In this document: positions 7,780-16,059 of the stretch, piece after piece
Numbering within the stretch: position 1 is the stretch's first letter
Layout: each line of letters begins with the position of its first letter
From: Olsenella profusa DSM 13989
GTDB taxonomy: Bacteria; Actinomycetota; Coriobacteriia; Coriobacteriales; Atopobiaceae
NCBI RefSeq assembly: GCF_030811115.1
Contig: NZ_JAUSQK010000001.1
Coordinates: 1,798,001 to 1,862,000 of the forward strand
Direction of reading: 5' to 3'
DNA length: 64,000 bases
Translations under genes and position numbers: made by a program
Notes under the pieces: generated by a model
What the model was told of the DNA's origin: nothing
The model's database searches: none
Seen by the model: the letters and a program-made list of their open reading frames with translations, nothing else

Positions 7780-7810
7780 GGGGCGGGGCGACGGCCCGTC
7801 GCCCCGCCCC
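7780..7810. terminator. GC-rich bidirectional hairpin
   Basis: GGGGCGGGGCGACGG (7780-7794), one-base loop, then its exact complement CCGTCGCCCCGCCCC (7796-7810). It sits six bases after the XRE stop and 18 bases before the end of the convergent MerR gene. There is no T-run, so termination would rest on the 15-bp stem alone. Confidence 0.6.
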
Positions 7811-7828
7811 AGCCACGCGTTCCATGCG

Positions 7829-8608
7829 CTACAGGTTGGCCTCCATCGCCCTCACGAGGAACTCCGCCCCGCCATCCCCGGCCGCGGCGTCGTAGTAGTC
7901 CTTGAAGCGCTGGTCGTCCAGGTAGCCACGCACCAGCGCCAGGTGCGTCTCGCGGTCGTAGGCCTCACCCCAGTGGATGAGCATCCAGCGCTCGTGCAGG
8001 TGCGCGAGCTCCGCGGCCTCGTCCCCCTTGGGGTCGCCCGATGCCATCGCCAGACGGAGCTGCACCTTGATCAGCTCCTCAAGCAGGTCCTTCGCGTCCC
8101 ACTCGTCGCGCGTGAGCGACATGATGCGCTCGTTGGCCGCATCGATGACCGCATCGCCATAGCGCCTGCGCGCCTCGGTTCCGTACGCCTCCTCGAACTC
8201 CCTCAGGCCCTGGGCCTTGATGGCCTCGAACCTCTTCTCGTCGTCCATGTCCTCGATCCCTTCGATCGTTGCGATGGCCGCCTCTGTGCGGGCCATCGCG
8301 TCCGTCAGTGACCTCTCCTGCGCGCGCAGGTTCCTGAGATGCGACTCGAGGGTGTCCCGAAGGCTTGCCTGCGGATCCCTGAGCAGGTGACGGATGGTCG
8401 TGAGGGGAAGGCTGCAGGCGCGCATCGCAAGTATCTGCGACAGGCGCCTCACGTCGCGGGGGCCATAGGTGCGGTACCCGTTCTCCGCCCGGGCGGGCCT
8501 GAGGAGTCCCAGGTCCTCGTAGTGGCGCAGCGTGCGTGCACTCACGCCCGCCATCTGGGCCAGCTGGCCCACGCTGTAGCGTCCTCCCGCTTGCTTCGGC
8601 TCGTCCAT
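7829..8608 (-). CDS. MerR-family regulator, TipA-like with TipAS-type effector domain
   Basis: 259 residues from the ATG at 8608, which has an excellent GGGAGG site. The MerR winged HTH occupies residues ~10-78 (YSVGQLAQMAGVSARTLRHY; YEDLGLLRPAR; NGYRTYGPRDVRRLSQI). A coiled-coil dimerisation helix follows (~85-130), then a helical C-terminal domain with FEEAYGTEARRRYGD and WMLIHWGEAYDRETH that matches the TipAS antibiotic-recognition domain of TipAL/Mta/SkgA proteins. Such proteins bind thiopeptides or other hydrophobic compounds and activate by untwisting promoters with long spacers. Its own upstream promoter has a 19-bp spacer, consistent with autoactivation. Confidence 0.88.
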   Translation of the reverse strand: MDEPKQAGGRYSVGQLAQMAGVSARTLRHYEDLGLLRPARAENGYRTYGPRDVRRLSQILAMRACSLPLTTIRHLLRDPQASLRDTLESHLRNLRAQERSLTDAMARTEAAIATIEGIEDMDDEKRFEAIKAQGLREFEEAYGTEARRRYGDAVIDAANERIMSLTRDEWDAKDLLEELIKVQLRLAMASGDPKGDEAAELAHLHERWMLIHWGEAYDRETHLALVRGYLDDQRFKDYYDAAAGDGGAEFLVRAMEANL

Positions 8609-8626
8609 CTCGCACCTCCCGGGAAC

Positions 8627-8657
8627 ATCATGACCCTTCACGTGGCGAGAAGGTCAA
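8627..8657 (-). promoter_or_regulatory. MerR-type promoter with 19-bp spacer
   Basis: On the minus strand, TTGACC (8657-8652) is separated by exactly 19 bases from CATGAT (8632-8627). The spacer contains the imperfect dyad CCTTC...GAAGG. This is the MerR architecture: an over-long spacer with the operator inside. A second copy of GCGAGAAGGTCA (plus-strand reading) lies at 8672-8683 in addition to 8645-8656. The predicted start point (~8620) leaves a short leader that still includes the ribosome site. Confidence 0.55.
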
Positions 8658-8878
8658 ACAGGCTTCGCGCAGCGAGAAGGTCACGGGTGGCTCTTGGGAT
8701 CACTGACGGTCGGGCATCCCATACTTGTGCCGCAGGCGCGAGAAGCCCCTGGTACTGCGGACGGGCCCGCACATGTCGAAGGAGGGCAGGGCTTTAGGCG
8801 CGATGCGCGGCAGGACGGGGAGGGGGCACGCGGCGGTGGAAGGCACGTCGCGCCAGCTTTCTTGGCATGCTGGTTGCG

Positions 8879-9676
8879 CTATACGTCGAAGTCCCGCCTG
8901 CAGAACACGGCCACGCCCACCGCGAGGAGGGCCACGCCTGCCACGGCCAGGACCGCGGCGTGCCAGGCCGCGTCACCGGACGCCGCCACCAACTCATAGG
9001 GGTCGAAGAGCCCTATGGGGTTCGCGTCCTGGAGGAGCTCCAGGCCCTTGCCCACCTGTGACACCATCTTCGCCAGGAGCATCAGGAGGAAGGCGCCGCC
9101 GCCCGCCCACAGCGCCACCCGCGCGTCGCGGAAGCAGCAGGCAGAGGCAAAGCAGAGGCCGGCCATGAACACCCACAGGCAGAGCAGCCCGACGCTCGCG
9201 CGCAGAAGTCCCGCACGGTCCAGCTCGCCGGGGAACTGGGACTCGGCGCAGACAACCTGGACGACAACGATCAGCGCCATCGTCACGGCGAGGACCGTCA
9301 GCAGGATCTCCACGAAGGTGGCCGCAATGCGCAGGCGGCTTGTGGGGGTGGACAGCAGGTAGGACAGGGAGCCGCCCTCGACGGGCCGCACGACCATGCG
9401 GTTGACCGTCATCATGACCAGCAGCAGCGGCACCCATGTGAGCAGGAAGCCGTACAGGTAGTTCACCAAAAAGACCGTCATGGTGGTCGCGGCGTTGGAC
9501 ATCCCGAAGGCGGCGAACACGTCCGGCATGGTGTCCACGATGGTGCCGAGGTTCCTGGCGATCGCGGGATCGTACATGTGGACCACGGACACGATGTACA
9601 GGGCGAGTATGGCGCCGATCACGAAGGTCGGAAACGCGCCCCTGCGCAGCTCCCTCAGGTACAGTGCGATGCTCAT
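8879..9676 (-). CDS. ABC-2 type transporter permease
   Basis: 265 residues from the ATG at 9676, which overlaps the stop of the ATPase gene (ATGA), so translation is coupled. There are about six hydrophobic helices: FVIGAILALYIVSVVHM near the N-terminus, a segment around FLVNYLYGFLLTWVPLLLVM, TFVEILLTVLAVTMALIVVV, LLCLWVFMAGLCFASACC, a segment near GGGAFLLMLLAKMV, and AAVLAVAGVALLAVGVAVF at the end. The pattern and length fit a single-subunit ABC-2 exporter permease working as a homodimer with the upstream ATPase. The exported substrate is unknown; the TetR repressor suggests drug, lipid or antimicrobial-peptide efflux. Confidence 0.85.
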   Translation of the reverse strand: MSIALYLRELRRGAFPTFVIGAILALYIVSVVHMYDPAIARNLGTIVDTMPDVFAAFGMSNAATTMTVFLVNYLYGFLLTWVPLLLVMMTVNRMVVRPVEGGSLSYLLSTPTSRLRIAATFVEILLTVLAVTMALIVVVQVVCAESQFPGELDRAGLLRASVGLLCLWVFMAGLCFASACCFRDARVALWAGGGAFLLMLLAKMVSQVGKGLELLQDANPIGLFDPYELVAASGDAAWHAAVLAVAGVALLAVGVAVFCRRDFDV

Positions 9677-10599
9677 CCGACGTCCCCTTCCCCCGTCGCG
9701 TCCTTTCCATAGAAGTGAAGGAACATCTCCTCCAGTGTCTGCTCGCGGGAGGCGAGGCCCTCCACCCGAAAGCCGGCCAGTTCCTTGACGAAGGCGTCGA
9801 CGTCCGCACCTGCCCAGACCTCCACGTCGTGCTCGCTCAACGCATGGACCTTGACGCCCCTCAGCGTGCAGGCCCTCTGGTAGCGGGCTCGCTCGTCCGC
9901 CGAGGGAAACGTCACCCTGAACGCATGTCGCCGCGATGCGCGCACGTCCCCCATGCGCTCCGTGGACACCAGGCGGCCGGCGCGGATGAAGGCAACCCTG
10001 TCGCAGGTGCGCTCGACCTCCTCGAAGATGTGCGACGACAGAAAGACCGTGGCACCCCGATCGCGCTCCTGTCGCACCAGCTCCACGAAGCGCCCCTGCA
10101 TCAGGGGGTCGAAGCCGCTGGTGGGCTCGTCCAGGAGCAGGACATCGGGCCGTCCCATGAACGCGCACACCAGTCCCACCTTCTGCCTGGTGCCCTTCGA
10201 CATCCTGCGGACGCGGGCCTTGGGGTCGAGCTCGAAGCGCTCGATGAGCTCGTGCATGCGCGTGTGGTCGCGCAGACGCCGCAGACGCGCCATGTATTCC
10301 AAAAACGCTATGCCGGTCATGTCCTCGGGCACGGCGGTCTCGCCCGGGAGGTACCCCAGGCGCCCCTGTATGGCGGCCCGCTCGGCAAAGCAGTCGAGAC
10401 CGAAGATGCGTGTGACACCCGCCTGTGGCCTGACGAAGCCCATGAGGTGGCGCATGGTCACGGTCTTGCCCGCGCCGTTGCTTCCCAGAAAGCCTAAGAC
10501 CTCGCCCTCCTCCACGGCGAACGACACGTCGAATATGCCGCGCCCCTGCCCGTAGTCCTTGGTCAGCCCTCGTGCCGTGACGATGCCGCTGCGGGTCAT
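9673..10599 (-). CDS. ABC transporter ATP-binding protein
   Basis: 308 residues from the ATG at 10599 (GGAGG upstream). The start overlaps the TetR stop and the gene's stop overlaps the permease start. Walker A is GSNGAGKT (~residues 41-48), the signature is MSKGTRQKVGLV, Walker B is VLLLDEPTSGFDP, and the switch His is in VFLSSHIFEEVERTC. The C-terminal ~80 residues after the nucleotide domain are the accessory domain seen in CcmA/DrrA-type exporters. It energises the permease encoded immediately downstream. Membrane-associated, cytoplasmic side. Confidence 0.93.
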   Translation of the reverse strand: MTRSGIVTARGLTKDYGQGRGIFDVSFAVEEGEVLGFLGSNGAGKTVTMRHLMGFVRPQAGVTRIFGLDCFAERAAIQGRLGYLPGETAVPEDMTGIAFLEYMARLRRLRDHTRMHELIERFELDPKARVRRMSKGTRQKVGLVCAFMGRPDVLLLDEPTSGFDPLMQGRFVELVRQERDRGATVFLSSHIFEEVERTCDRVAFIRAGRLVSTERMGDVRASRRHAFRVTFPSADERARYQRACTLRGVKVHALSEHDVEVWAGADVDAFVKELAGFRVEGLASREQTLEEMFLHFYGKDATGEGDVG

Positions 10600-11288
10600 G
10601 ATCGCACCTCCTTGCCATTCGGCCTGCCTTCCCTGCCTGCGTACTCCGGTTTGTAGGCCCAGGTCCGCAGCATGTCGCACCACGACAGGAACTCGGCCAT
10701 GAGGGCGTCGAGGTCTATGGCCTCGCGGGCGGCCCGTCGCTGGTGCATCCAGCCGTCGGCCAGCCAGATGATCATGTCCAGCACGTGACGTGGATCCACG
10801 TCGTCGCGGAACCGTCCCCAGTCCACGTTCTTGAAGAAGCGCTCGAACATCGCGTCAGTCTGCCGCTGCGTCCAGCGGTCCATGGTGTCCTTGACGTCGC
10901 GATGCTCGGGGTAGAAGGCGCGGATGCTGAACGCGAGCGCCCACGGGAACCTTTCCATCAGGGCCATCTTCTTGGTGGCGGCATACTCCATGAGCTCGAA
11001 GAAGTCGTCGATCCTCCAGAGGCCGTCGTCCACGGCGACCTCCACCGCCCTGTCGTAGAGGTACTCCATGGTGCGCAGATACAGCTGGCGCTTGCTCTTG
11101 CAATAGAAGAACAGCAGACCCTTGGAGATGCCTGCCGAGCGTGCGATGTCGTCCGTGGACGCGCTCTTGTAGTCGTTGCGCCCGAACGCCTCGATGGACG
11201 CCCGCGCGATGGCGTCACGCCGCTCCTCGGGCAGGCGACGGAAGGCGTTGTCCTCGCCGGGGAGGATCGAGCCGTCGAAGTCGTCCAT
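10596..11288 (-). CDS. TetR/AcrR-family repressor
   Basis: 230 residues from the ATG at 11288 (GAGAGGGG upstream). The HTH lies at ~20-65 (FGRNDYKSASTDDIARSAGI, then SKGLLFFYCKSKRQLYLRTM). An all-helical ligand domain with many aromatic residues follows. It is the first gene of a three-gene coupled operon with an ABC exporter, the usual arrangement for a self-regulated efflux system. A perfect palindrome sits 23 bases upstream of its start. The inducer is unknown. Confidence 0.92.
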   Translation of the reverse strand: MDDFDGSILPGEDNAFRRLPEERRDAIARASIEAFGRNDYKSASTDDIARSAGISKGLLFFYCKSKRQLYLRTMEYLYDRAVEVAVDDGLWRIDDFFELMEYAATKKMALMERFPWALAFSIRAFYPEHRDVKDTMDRWTQRQTDAMFERFFKNVDWGRFRDDVDPRHVLDMIIWLADGWMHQRRAAREAIDLDALMAEFLSWCDMLRTWAYKPEYAGREGRPNGKEVRS

Positions 11289-11310
11289 GAGAACCCCTCT
11301 CGCCAGAGTC

Positions 11311-11328
11311 GTTGACCGGTCGGTCAAC
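11311..11328. promoter_or_regulatory. palindromic operator upstream of tetR-type gene
   Basis: GTTGACC-GGTC-GGTCAAC: two exact 7-base arms around four bases, with an internal GACCGGTCGGTC repetition of the GGTC word. It is centred about 31 bases upstream of the repressor ATG. Form and place fit a TetR-family operator for autorepression. Confidence 0.65.
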
Positions 11329-11440
11329 GTCGCCGCATCCAGTCTGGGGCATTGACTGGAATTTTGAAGGCCTCCAGCGGAAAGATTTCGGCGGTTTCTA
11401 CGGACGCGTCAATGTCGTCAGGACGCTTTCTGCGTCCTTG

Positions 11441-11603
11441 GGCACGTTTAGGGCCCAAGTGCGTGCTGCCTTCGGTCGTTCCCGGGCGCCGAACGCATGA
11501 TTCGTGCCCTTCCTGGGTGCAGTGAGTGCGTTGAAGGCGTCGTGGGGCACATCTGGTGCGGCCATTCCGACCCATCGGCACGCACTTGGGGCCCAAACGT
11601 GCC
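11441..11603. repeat. long inverted repeat with 28-bp arms
   Basis: Arms at 11441-11468 and 11576-11603 are complementary at 25 of 28 positions (core GGCACGTTT...CCCAAGTGCGTGC). They enclose about 107 bases that are partly self-complementary. No open frame inside looks real. It lies in the 450-base gap between the TetR operon and the end of pflB. It could be a MITE-like remnant or a large structured RNA. Confidence 0.65.
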
Positions 11604-11677
11604 AAACGCTCCTTGCCCTGTTGGTTGTAAGCCCTCTGTCACCACTGGCGCGCTTGGCGCCGCGCATCTGGGGATGG

Positions 11678-11721
11678 ACGACCCGCCCCCCACGCGATGC
11701 ATCGCACGGAAGGCGGGTCGT
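11678..11721. terminator. hairpin downstream of pflB
   Basis: ACGACCCGCC (11678-11687) pairs exactly with GGCGGGTCGT (11712-11721). The loop carries a second perfect palindrome, GCGATGCATCGC. It is about 60 bases beyond the pflB stop. The T-run (TTTTT) is on the plus-strand side, so for leftward pflB transcripts this would be a T-less terminator or a 3' stabilising stem. Confidence 0.5.
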
Positions 11722-11779
11722 TACGGCGGTTTTTCGCAGGAGGCCGGCCGATGGGACTGGTCGAGCCCCCCACAGGGCC

Positions 11780-14044
11780 CTACATGTGGTCGTGGCAGGT
11801 GCGGGCGATGACGTCGAGCTGCTGCTCACGCGTGAGGTCGATGAACTTCACGGCATAGCCGGAGACGCGGATGGTGAAGTTGGCGTACTCGGGCTTCTCG
11901 GGGTGCTCCATGGCATCCCGGAGCTTCTCCACGCCAAAGACGTTCACGTTGAGGTGGTGCGCACCGTTGGCAAAGTAGCCATCCATGACGCTCACGAGGT
12001 TTCCCACACGCTGGTCCTCATCGGTGCCTAGGGCGCCGGGGTTGATGGTCTGCGTGTTGGAGATGCCATCGAGCGCGTACTCATAGGGCAGCTTGGCCAC
12101 GGAGTTGAGCGAGGCGAGCAGACCGTTCCTCTCGGCCCCATAGGAGGGGTTCGCGCCAGGGGCGAAGGGCGTGTAGGCCTCGCGCCCGTCGGGCGTGGCC
12201 CCCGTCGCCTTGCCATAGACCACGTTGCTCGTGATGGTGAGAATCGAGGTCGTGGCCTCGGAGTCGCGATAGGTGTGGTGCTTCTTGATCTTGGTGATGA
12301 AGGTGCGCAGCAGCCACACGGCGATGTCGTCGGCGCGGTCGTCATCGTTGCCGTAGCGAGGGAAGTCCCCCTCCACCTGGTAGTCCACGACCAGGCCGCT
12401 CTCGTCGCGCACGGTCTTGACCTTGGCGTACCTGATGGCCGAGAGCGAGTCCACCACGTGGGAGAAGCCGGCGATGCCCGTGGCAAAGGTGCGACGCACG
12501 TCGGTGTCGATGAGGGCCATCTCGGCGGCCTCATAGTAGTACTTGTCGTGCATGTACTGGATGAGGTCGAGGATGTTGACATAGAGCCCCGCCAGCCAGT
12601 CCATCATGAGATCGAACTTGTGCATGACCTCGTCGTAGTCGAGGTACTCCGAGGTGATGGGGGTGTACTCGGGGCCAACCTGCATGTGATTGCCCTGCTT
12701 GTCCAGGAACTTGGCGTCCTTGCCGCCGTTGATGGCATAGATGAGGCACTTGGCCAGGTTGGCGCGGGCCCCAAAGAACTGCATCTCCTTGCCGGTCTGG
12801 GTGGCCGAGACGCAGCAGCAGATGCTGTAGTCGTCACCCCAGATGGGACGCATGACGTCGTCGTTCTCATACTGGATCGAGGACGTGTCGATGGAGATCC
12901 TGGCGGCATAGCGGCGGAAGCTCTCGGGCAGGCGCTGGCTGTAGAGCACGGTGAGATTGGGCTCGGGGGCCGGCCCCATGTCCTCGAGGGTGTGCAGGAA
13001 GCGGAAGTCGTTCTTGGTCACCATGTGACGGCCGTCCTGGCCAAGGCCCGCCACCTCGAGCGTCGCCCACACGGGGTCGCCGGAGAAGAGCTGGTTGTAG
13101 GAGGGGATGCGCGCGAACTTGACGATACGGAACTTGAGGACCAGGTGATCGACGAGCTCCTGCGCCTCGGTCTCGGTGAGCGTGCCTGCCGCAAGGTCGC
13201 GCTCGAGGTAGATGTCCAGGAAGGTGGAGATGCGCCCCACGGACATGGCGGCACCGTTCTGTGTCTTGATGGCGGCGAGGTAGCCGAAGTAGAGCCACTG
13301 GAAGGCCTCGCGGGCGCAGGTGGCGGGCTGGGAGATGTCGTAGCCATAGGCCTGGGCCATCTCCTTCATCTGCCCGAGGGCGCGGATCTGGTCGGCGATC
13401 TCCTCGCGCTGGCGGATGACGTCGTCGGTCATGGTGCCGTCGCCGCAGTTGGCAAGGTCCTCCTGCTTTGCCCTGATCAGGTAGTCGATGCCGTAGAGCG
13501 CCACGCGACGGTAGTCGCCCACGATGCGACCGCGACCATAGGTGTCGGGCAGCCCCGTGATCACGTGGCTGTGGCGGGCAGCGCGCATCTCGGGGGTGTA
13601 GGCGTCAAAGACGGCCTGGTTATGGGTCTTGTGATACTCGTTGAAGATCTGGTCGAACCGGTCGTTCACATGGTAACCGTAGTTCTCGGCGGCCTGCTGC
13701 GCCATCTTGATGCCGCCATAGGGCATGAAGGCGCGCTTCAGGGGTCGGTCGGTCTGGAGTCCGACGACCTTCTCGAGGTCCTTCATGGAGTCATCGATGT
13801 AGCCAGGCCCATAGGCGGTGATACCGGAGACGACCTCGGTCTCGCAGTCGAGCACACCGCCCTTGGCGCGCTCGGCGGCCTGGAGCTCCTGCACCTTGCC
13901 CCAGAGGCGGTCGGTCGCCTCGGTGGGCCCGGCGAGGAAGCTCGCATCGCCGTCATAGGGCGTGTAGTTCTGCTGGATGAAGTCGCGGACGTTGACGTCC
14001 CTCGTCCAGTGACCCCTCTTGAAACCCTGCCATGCCTCGTGCAT
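11780..14044 (-). CDS. pflB: formate C-acetyltransferase (pyruvate formate-lyase)
   Basis: 754 residues, the normal size for PFL. It makes acetyl-CoA and formate from pyruvate and CoA by a glycyl-radical mechanism. The catalytic cysteine pair lies in [15 protein letters not shown], and the glycyl-radical loop near the C-terminus is [16 protein letters not shown]. The ATG at 14044 has GGAGG upstream and begins 24 bases after the activase gene ends, so both are one transcript with the activase first. Oxygen-labile enzyme, so strictly anaerobic use; control probably comes from the FNR-type box upstream of pflA. Soluble homodimer. Confidence 0.97.
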   Translation of the reverse strand: MHEAWQGFKRGHWTRDVNVRDFIQQNYTPYDGDASFLAGPTEATDRLWGKVQELQAAERAKGGVLDCETEVVSGITAYGPGYIDDSMKDLEKVVGLQTDRPLKRAFMPYGGIKMAQQAAENYGYHVNDRFDQIFNEYHKTHNQAVFDAYTPEMRAARHSHVITGLPDTYGRGRIVGDYRRVALYGIDYLIRAKQEDLANCGDGTMTDDVIRQREEIADQIRALGQMKEMAQAYGYDISQPATCAREAFQWLYFGYLAAIKTQNGAAMSVGRISTFLDIYLERDLAAGTLTETEAQELVDHLVLKFRIVKFARIPSYNQLFSGDPVWATLEVAGLGQDGRHMVTKNDFRFLHTLEDMGPAPEPNLTVLYSQRLPESFRRYAARISIDTSSIQYENDDVMRPIWGDDYSICCCVSATQTGKEMQFFGARANLAKCLIYAINGGKDAKFLDKQGNHMQVGPEYTPITSEYLDYDEVMHKFDLMMDWLAGLYVNILDLIQYMHDKYYYEAAEMALIDTDVRRTFATGIAGFSHVVDSLSAIRYAKVKTVRDESGLVVDYQVEGDFPRYGNDDDRADDIAVWLLRTFITKIKKHHTYRDSEATTSILTITSNVVYGKATGATPDGREAYTPFAPGANPSYGAERNGLLASLNSVAKLPYEYALDGISNTQTINPGALGTDEDQRVGNLVSVMDGYFANGAHHLNVNVFGVEKLRDAMEHPEKPEYANFTIRVSGYAVKFIDLTREQQLDVIARTCHDHM

Positions 14045-14068
14045 TCGGTACCTCCTTGGGTAGTGGCT

Positions 14069-14815
14069 CTATGGCGCGACCGTCTCGACCCGCTGGTCGA
14101 GAATCTCTCGCGCATTGTTCACGCGTTCTGCCGTGGGCGGCTTGACGTCCCGCAGCGTGTAGGTGAGGCCCAGCTCGTCCCACTTGAAGACGCCCAGGCT
14201 GTGATAGGGGAGCACGTCGATGCGCTCCACGTTGGAGAGTGTGTGGATGAAGGCGGCGGTGCGCCTGAGGTAGTCATCGTTGTCGGTGATGCCTGGCACC
14301 AGCACATGGCGGATCCAGACGGGCTTGCCGATCTTTGAGAGGTACCTCAGCCCGTTCAGGATGTTGGCGTTGTCGTGGCCGGTGAGGTGCCGGTGCTCCG
14401 TGGGGTCGATGTGCTTGATGTCGCAGAGCAGGAGGTCGGTGAGGCCCATGAGCTCCTCGAACTCACCCAGAAAGGGTTGATCGTGCGTGAAGGGCGCAAG
14501 TGCCGTGTCGATGCAAGTGTTGATGCCACGCTCCCTGGCCTTCTGGAACAGCTCAACGAGGAAGTCGATCTGCAGGAGGGGCTCGCCGCCACTCACGGTG
14601 ATGCCGCCGTCCTCCCCCCAGTAGCTGCGGTAGCGCTCAGCCTCATCCAGGAGCTCGTCGGCACCCCTGAGTTCACCAGCGTTTGTATCCCAAGTGTCCG
14701 GGTTGTGGCAGTAGGCGCAGCGCATGGCGCAGCCCTGCAGGAAGATGAGGTAGCGCACACCCGGGCCATCGGCCGAGCCGAACGACTCGCATGAGTGAAC
14801 CCTTCCCTGTGGCAT
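14069..14815 (-). CDS. pflA: pyruvate formate-lyase-activating enzyme (radical SAM)
   Basis: 248 residues from the ATG at 14815 (GAGGAG seven bases upstream). It uses a 4Fe-4S cluster and SAM to install the glycyl radical on PflB. The cluster motif is CAMRCAYCHNPDTW (C-x3-C-x2-C), the SAM-contacting GGI/GGE region is GGITVSGGEPLLQ, and the YHSLGVFKW stretch near the end is typical of PflA. It lies directly upstream of pflB, the reverse of the enterobacterial order. An FNR-type box is centred about 66 bases before its start codon. Confidence 0.96.
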   Translation of the reverse strand: MPQGRVHSCESFGSADGPGVRYLIFLQGCAMRCAYCHNPDTWDTNAGELRGADELLDEAERYRSYWGEDGGITVSGGEPLLQIDFLVELFQKARERGINTCIDTALAPFTHDQPFLGEFEELMGLTDLLLCDIKHIDPTEHRHLTGHDNANILNGLRYLSKIGKPVWIRHVLVPGITDNDDYLRRTAAFIHTLSNVERIDVLPYHSLGVFKWDELGLTYTLRDVKPPTAERVNNAREILDQRVETVAP

Positions 14816-15119
14816 CTGACTCTCCTCTGGCCTGCCTACCATGCCGACTTTATGGGGGATGCGCTGTTCGTTCTATGATTGAAATCAAGTAGGAAGGTTT
14901 TTTCCAGCGGCATCCGTACGCTGGCGGGGAGGGGCGAGTCGTATGCACTTCCTGAGCCGGTCGACGTGAGTCGTGCACACTTTTTCTCTCGACTCTTTTG
15001 AAAAATAGCAGGTACATCTATTCTTGAAAGAGCATCGTAGACACTTCTCGGACGAAAGATACGAACGACTCAAAAGGGACACAGAACAGATTGCATACGA
15101 CTCAGGAAGAGGGGGACGG
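14816..15119. other. regulatory intergenic region between pflA and crp/fnr gene
   Basis: About 300 bases, AT-richer than the surroundings. It holds the FNR-type box at 14875-14888. ACGACTC occurs at 15065-15071 and 15097-15103, with the reverse form GAGTCGT at 14968-14974. A 65-codon minus-strand frame here has no ribosome site and no recognisable pattern, so I do not call it a gene. Confidence 0.45.
14875..14888 (-). promoter_or_regulatory. FNR/CRP-type binding box upstream of pflA
   Basis: Minus-strand TTGAT-TTCA-ATCAT matches the FNR consensus TTGAT-N4-ATCAA at nine of ten arm positions. If it acts as a class II activator site at -41.5, the start point would be near 14840. A -10-like CATAAA sits at about the right place before that. 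The likely binder is the Fnr-family protein encoded just upstream. Confidence 0.6.
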
Positions 15120-15806
15120 CTAGACCGAGACGTCTCTCAGCGCCGCGTGGTCGAGGACCTTGAGCCTGCCCCTGCCCAGGCGCACGACCAGCCCATCGTG
15201 CTCGAAGTTCGTGAACGTGCGCGATACGGTCTCGGGTCGGAGGTTGATGGAACGGGCGATGTCCTCGAGCTTGAGGTCAATCTCGCCTCCCAGGCATCGC
15301 GCGTCCCGGTGTAGCAGATAGTCCGCGAGCCGCTGCCTGGGGTCGCGCACGCCCAGCATCATGAGCTTCTCCTCGGCGGCATCCAGCTCGCCGCTCAGGA
15401 TATGGACGAGCTTGAGGGCTCCCTCAGGGTGTGCTAGCAGCGCGCCTTCGAACTCCTGCCGGCGGATGGAGGAGAGCGAGACGCGTGTGAGACAGCCCAC
15501 AGAGTAGTGGTAGGTGTGGTCGGGCAGGAAGAGGCCATGCCAGACGGCCTGCCCATCGTGAAGCACGTCAAGCACGTGTTCCTCCCCGTCAACGTTGACG
15601 TGGAAGGTCTTGATGCGTCCCTCGCGTACGATGAGCACCGCGTCGATGGGATCCCCCTCGTGGGCGATGACAGAGCCGCGGGGGTAGGTGCTCTGGTGTG
15701 CGCCCCGCATGAGCCGTGTGTGCGTCTCCGTCGGCAGTGCCGCGAAGAGGGGGATGCTATCGAGGTACCGCGTATCCAGATGCCCATCGGTCATGCCCTG
15801 TGCCAA
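15120..15806 (-). CDS. Crp/Fnr-family transcriptional regulator
   Basis: 228 residues with a TTG start at 15806 (GGGAGG eight bases upstream); ATG at 15794 is the alternative. A cyclic-nucleotide-type beta barrel spans residues ~15-130 (YPRGSVIAHEGDPIDAVLIV). A long dimer helix follows, then a Crp-type HTH (EDIARSINLRPETVSRTFTN). The recognition helix carries E-x-x-S-R, the FNR pattern that reads TTGAT/TTGAC half-sites. The N-terminal cysteine cluster of oxygen-sensing FNR is absent, so oxygen is not sensed through that 4Fe-4S cluster; redox, haem or an unknown ligand is possible. It lies just upstream of pflA and its box, so PFL control is likely. Confidence 0.9.
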   Translation of the reverse strand: MAQGMTDGHLDTRYLDSIPLFAALPTETHTRLMRGAHQSTYPRGSVIAHEGDPIDAVLIVREGRIKTFHVNVDGEEHVLDVLHDGQAVWHGLFLPDHTYHYSVGCLTRVSLSSIRRQEFEGALLAHPEGALKLVHILSGELDAAEEKLMMLGVRDPRQRLADYLLHRDARCLGGEIDLKLEDIARSINLRPETVSRTFTNFEHDGLVVRLGRGRLKVLDHAALRDVSV

Positions 15807-16059
15807 TGCCCCCGCCTCCCAGCGTGTGTTATCCGCCCTTTACTCTTTCTACCTTATGGTACCCTCTGTTCGCGCGTTGCTATCTTCCGCTCTTACCTCC
15901 ATGCCTTGGCCATCGAGGCAGAGGGGCCAGCCGTTCCGTCTGGCGAGAATGGTCCCGCGCGCCCTCAAGGAGACTTCGCGCAGATAGGACGTGTGGGCTA
16001 TACTCAACGTCGTTGATTGGTTTGGCCCGCGTGCGGGCAGATAGGAAAGCGAGCGTTTT

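Noticed and set aside
12275-14338. A very long plus-strand open frame opposite pflB and pflA
   Set aside because: It mirrors the codon bias of two well-identified minus-strand genes; high GC at third positions keeps the antisense frame open.
14885-15082. 65-codon minus-strand frame with six cysteines upstream of pflA
   Set aside because: GTG start without a ribosome site, overlaps the FNR-type regulatory zone; the Cys pattern is not that of a known ferredoxin or zinc ribbon.
14968-15103. Repeated ACGACTC/GAGTCGT words upstream of pflA
   Set aside because: Three seven-base words at irregular spacing (14968, 15065, 15097) are not convincing as an operator without comparison to relatives.
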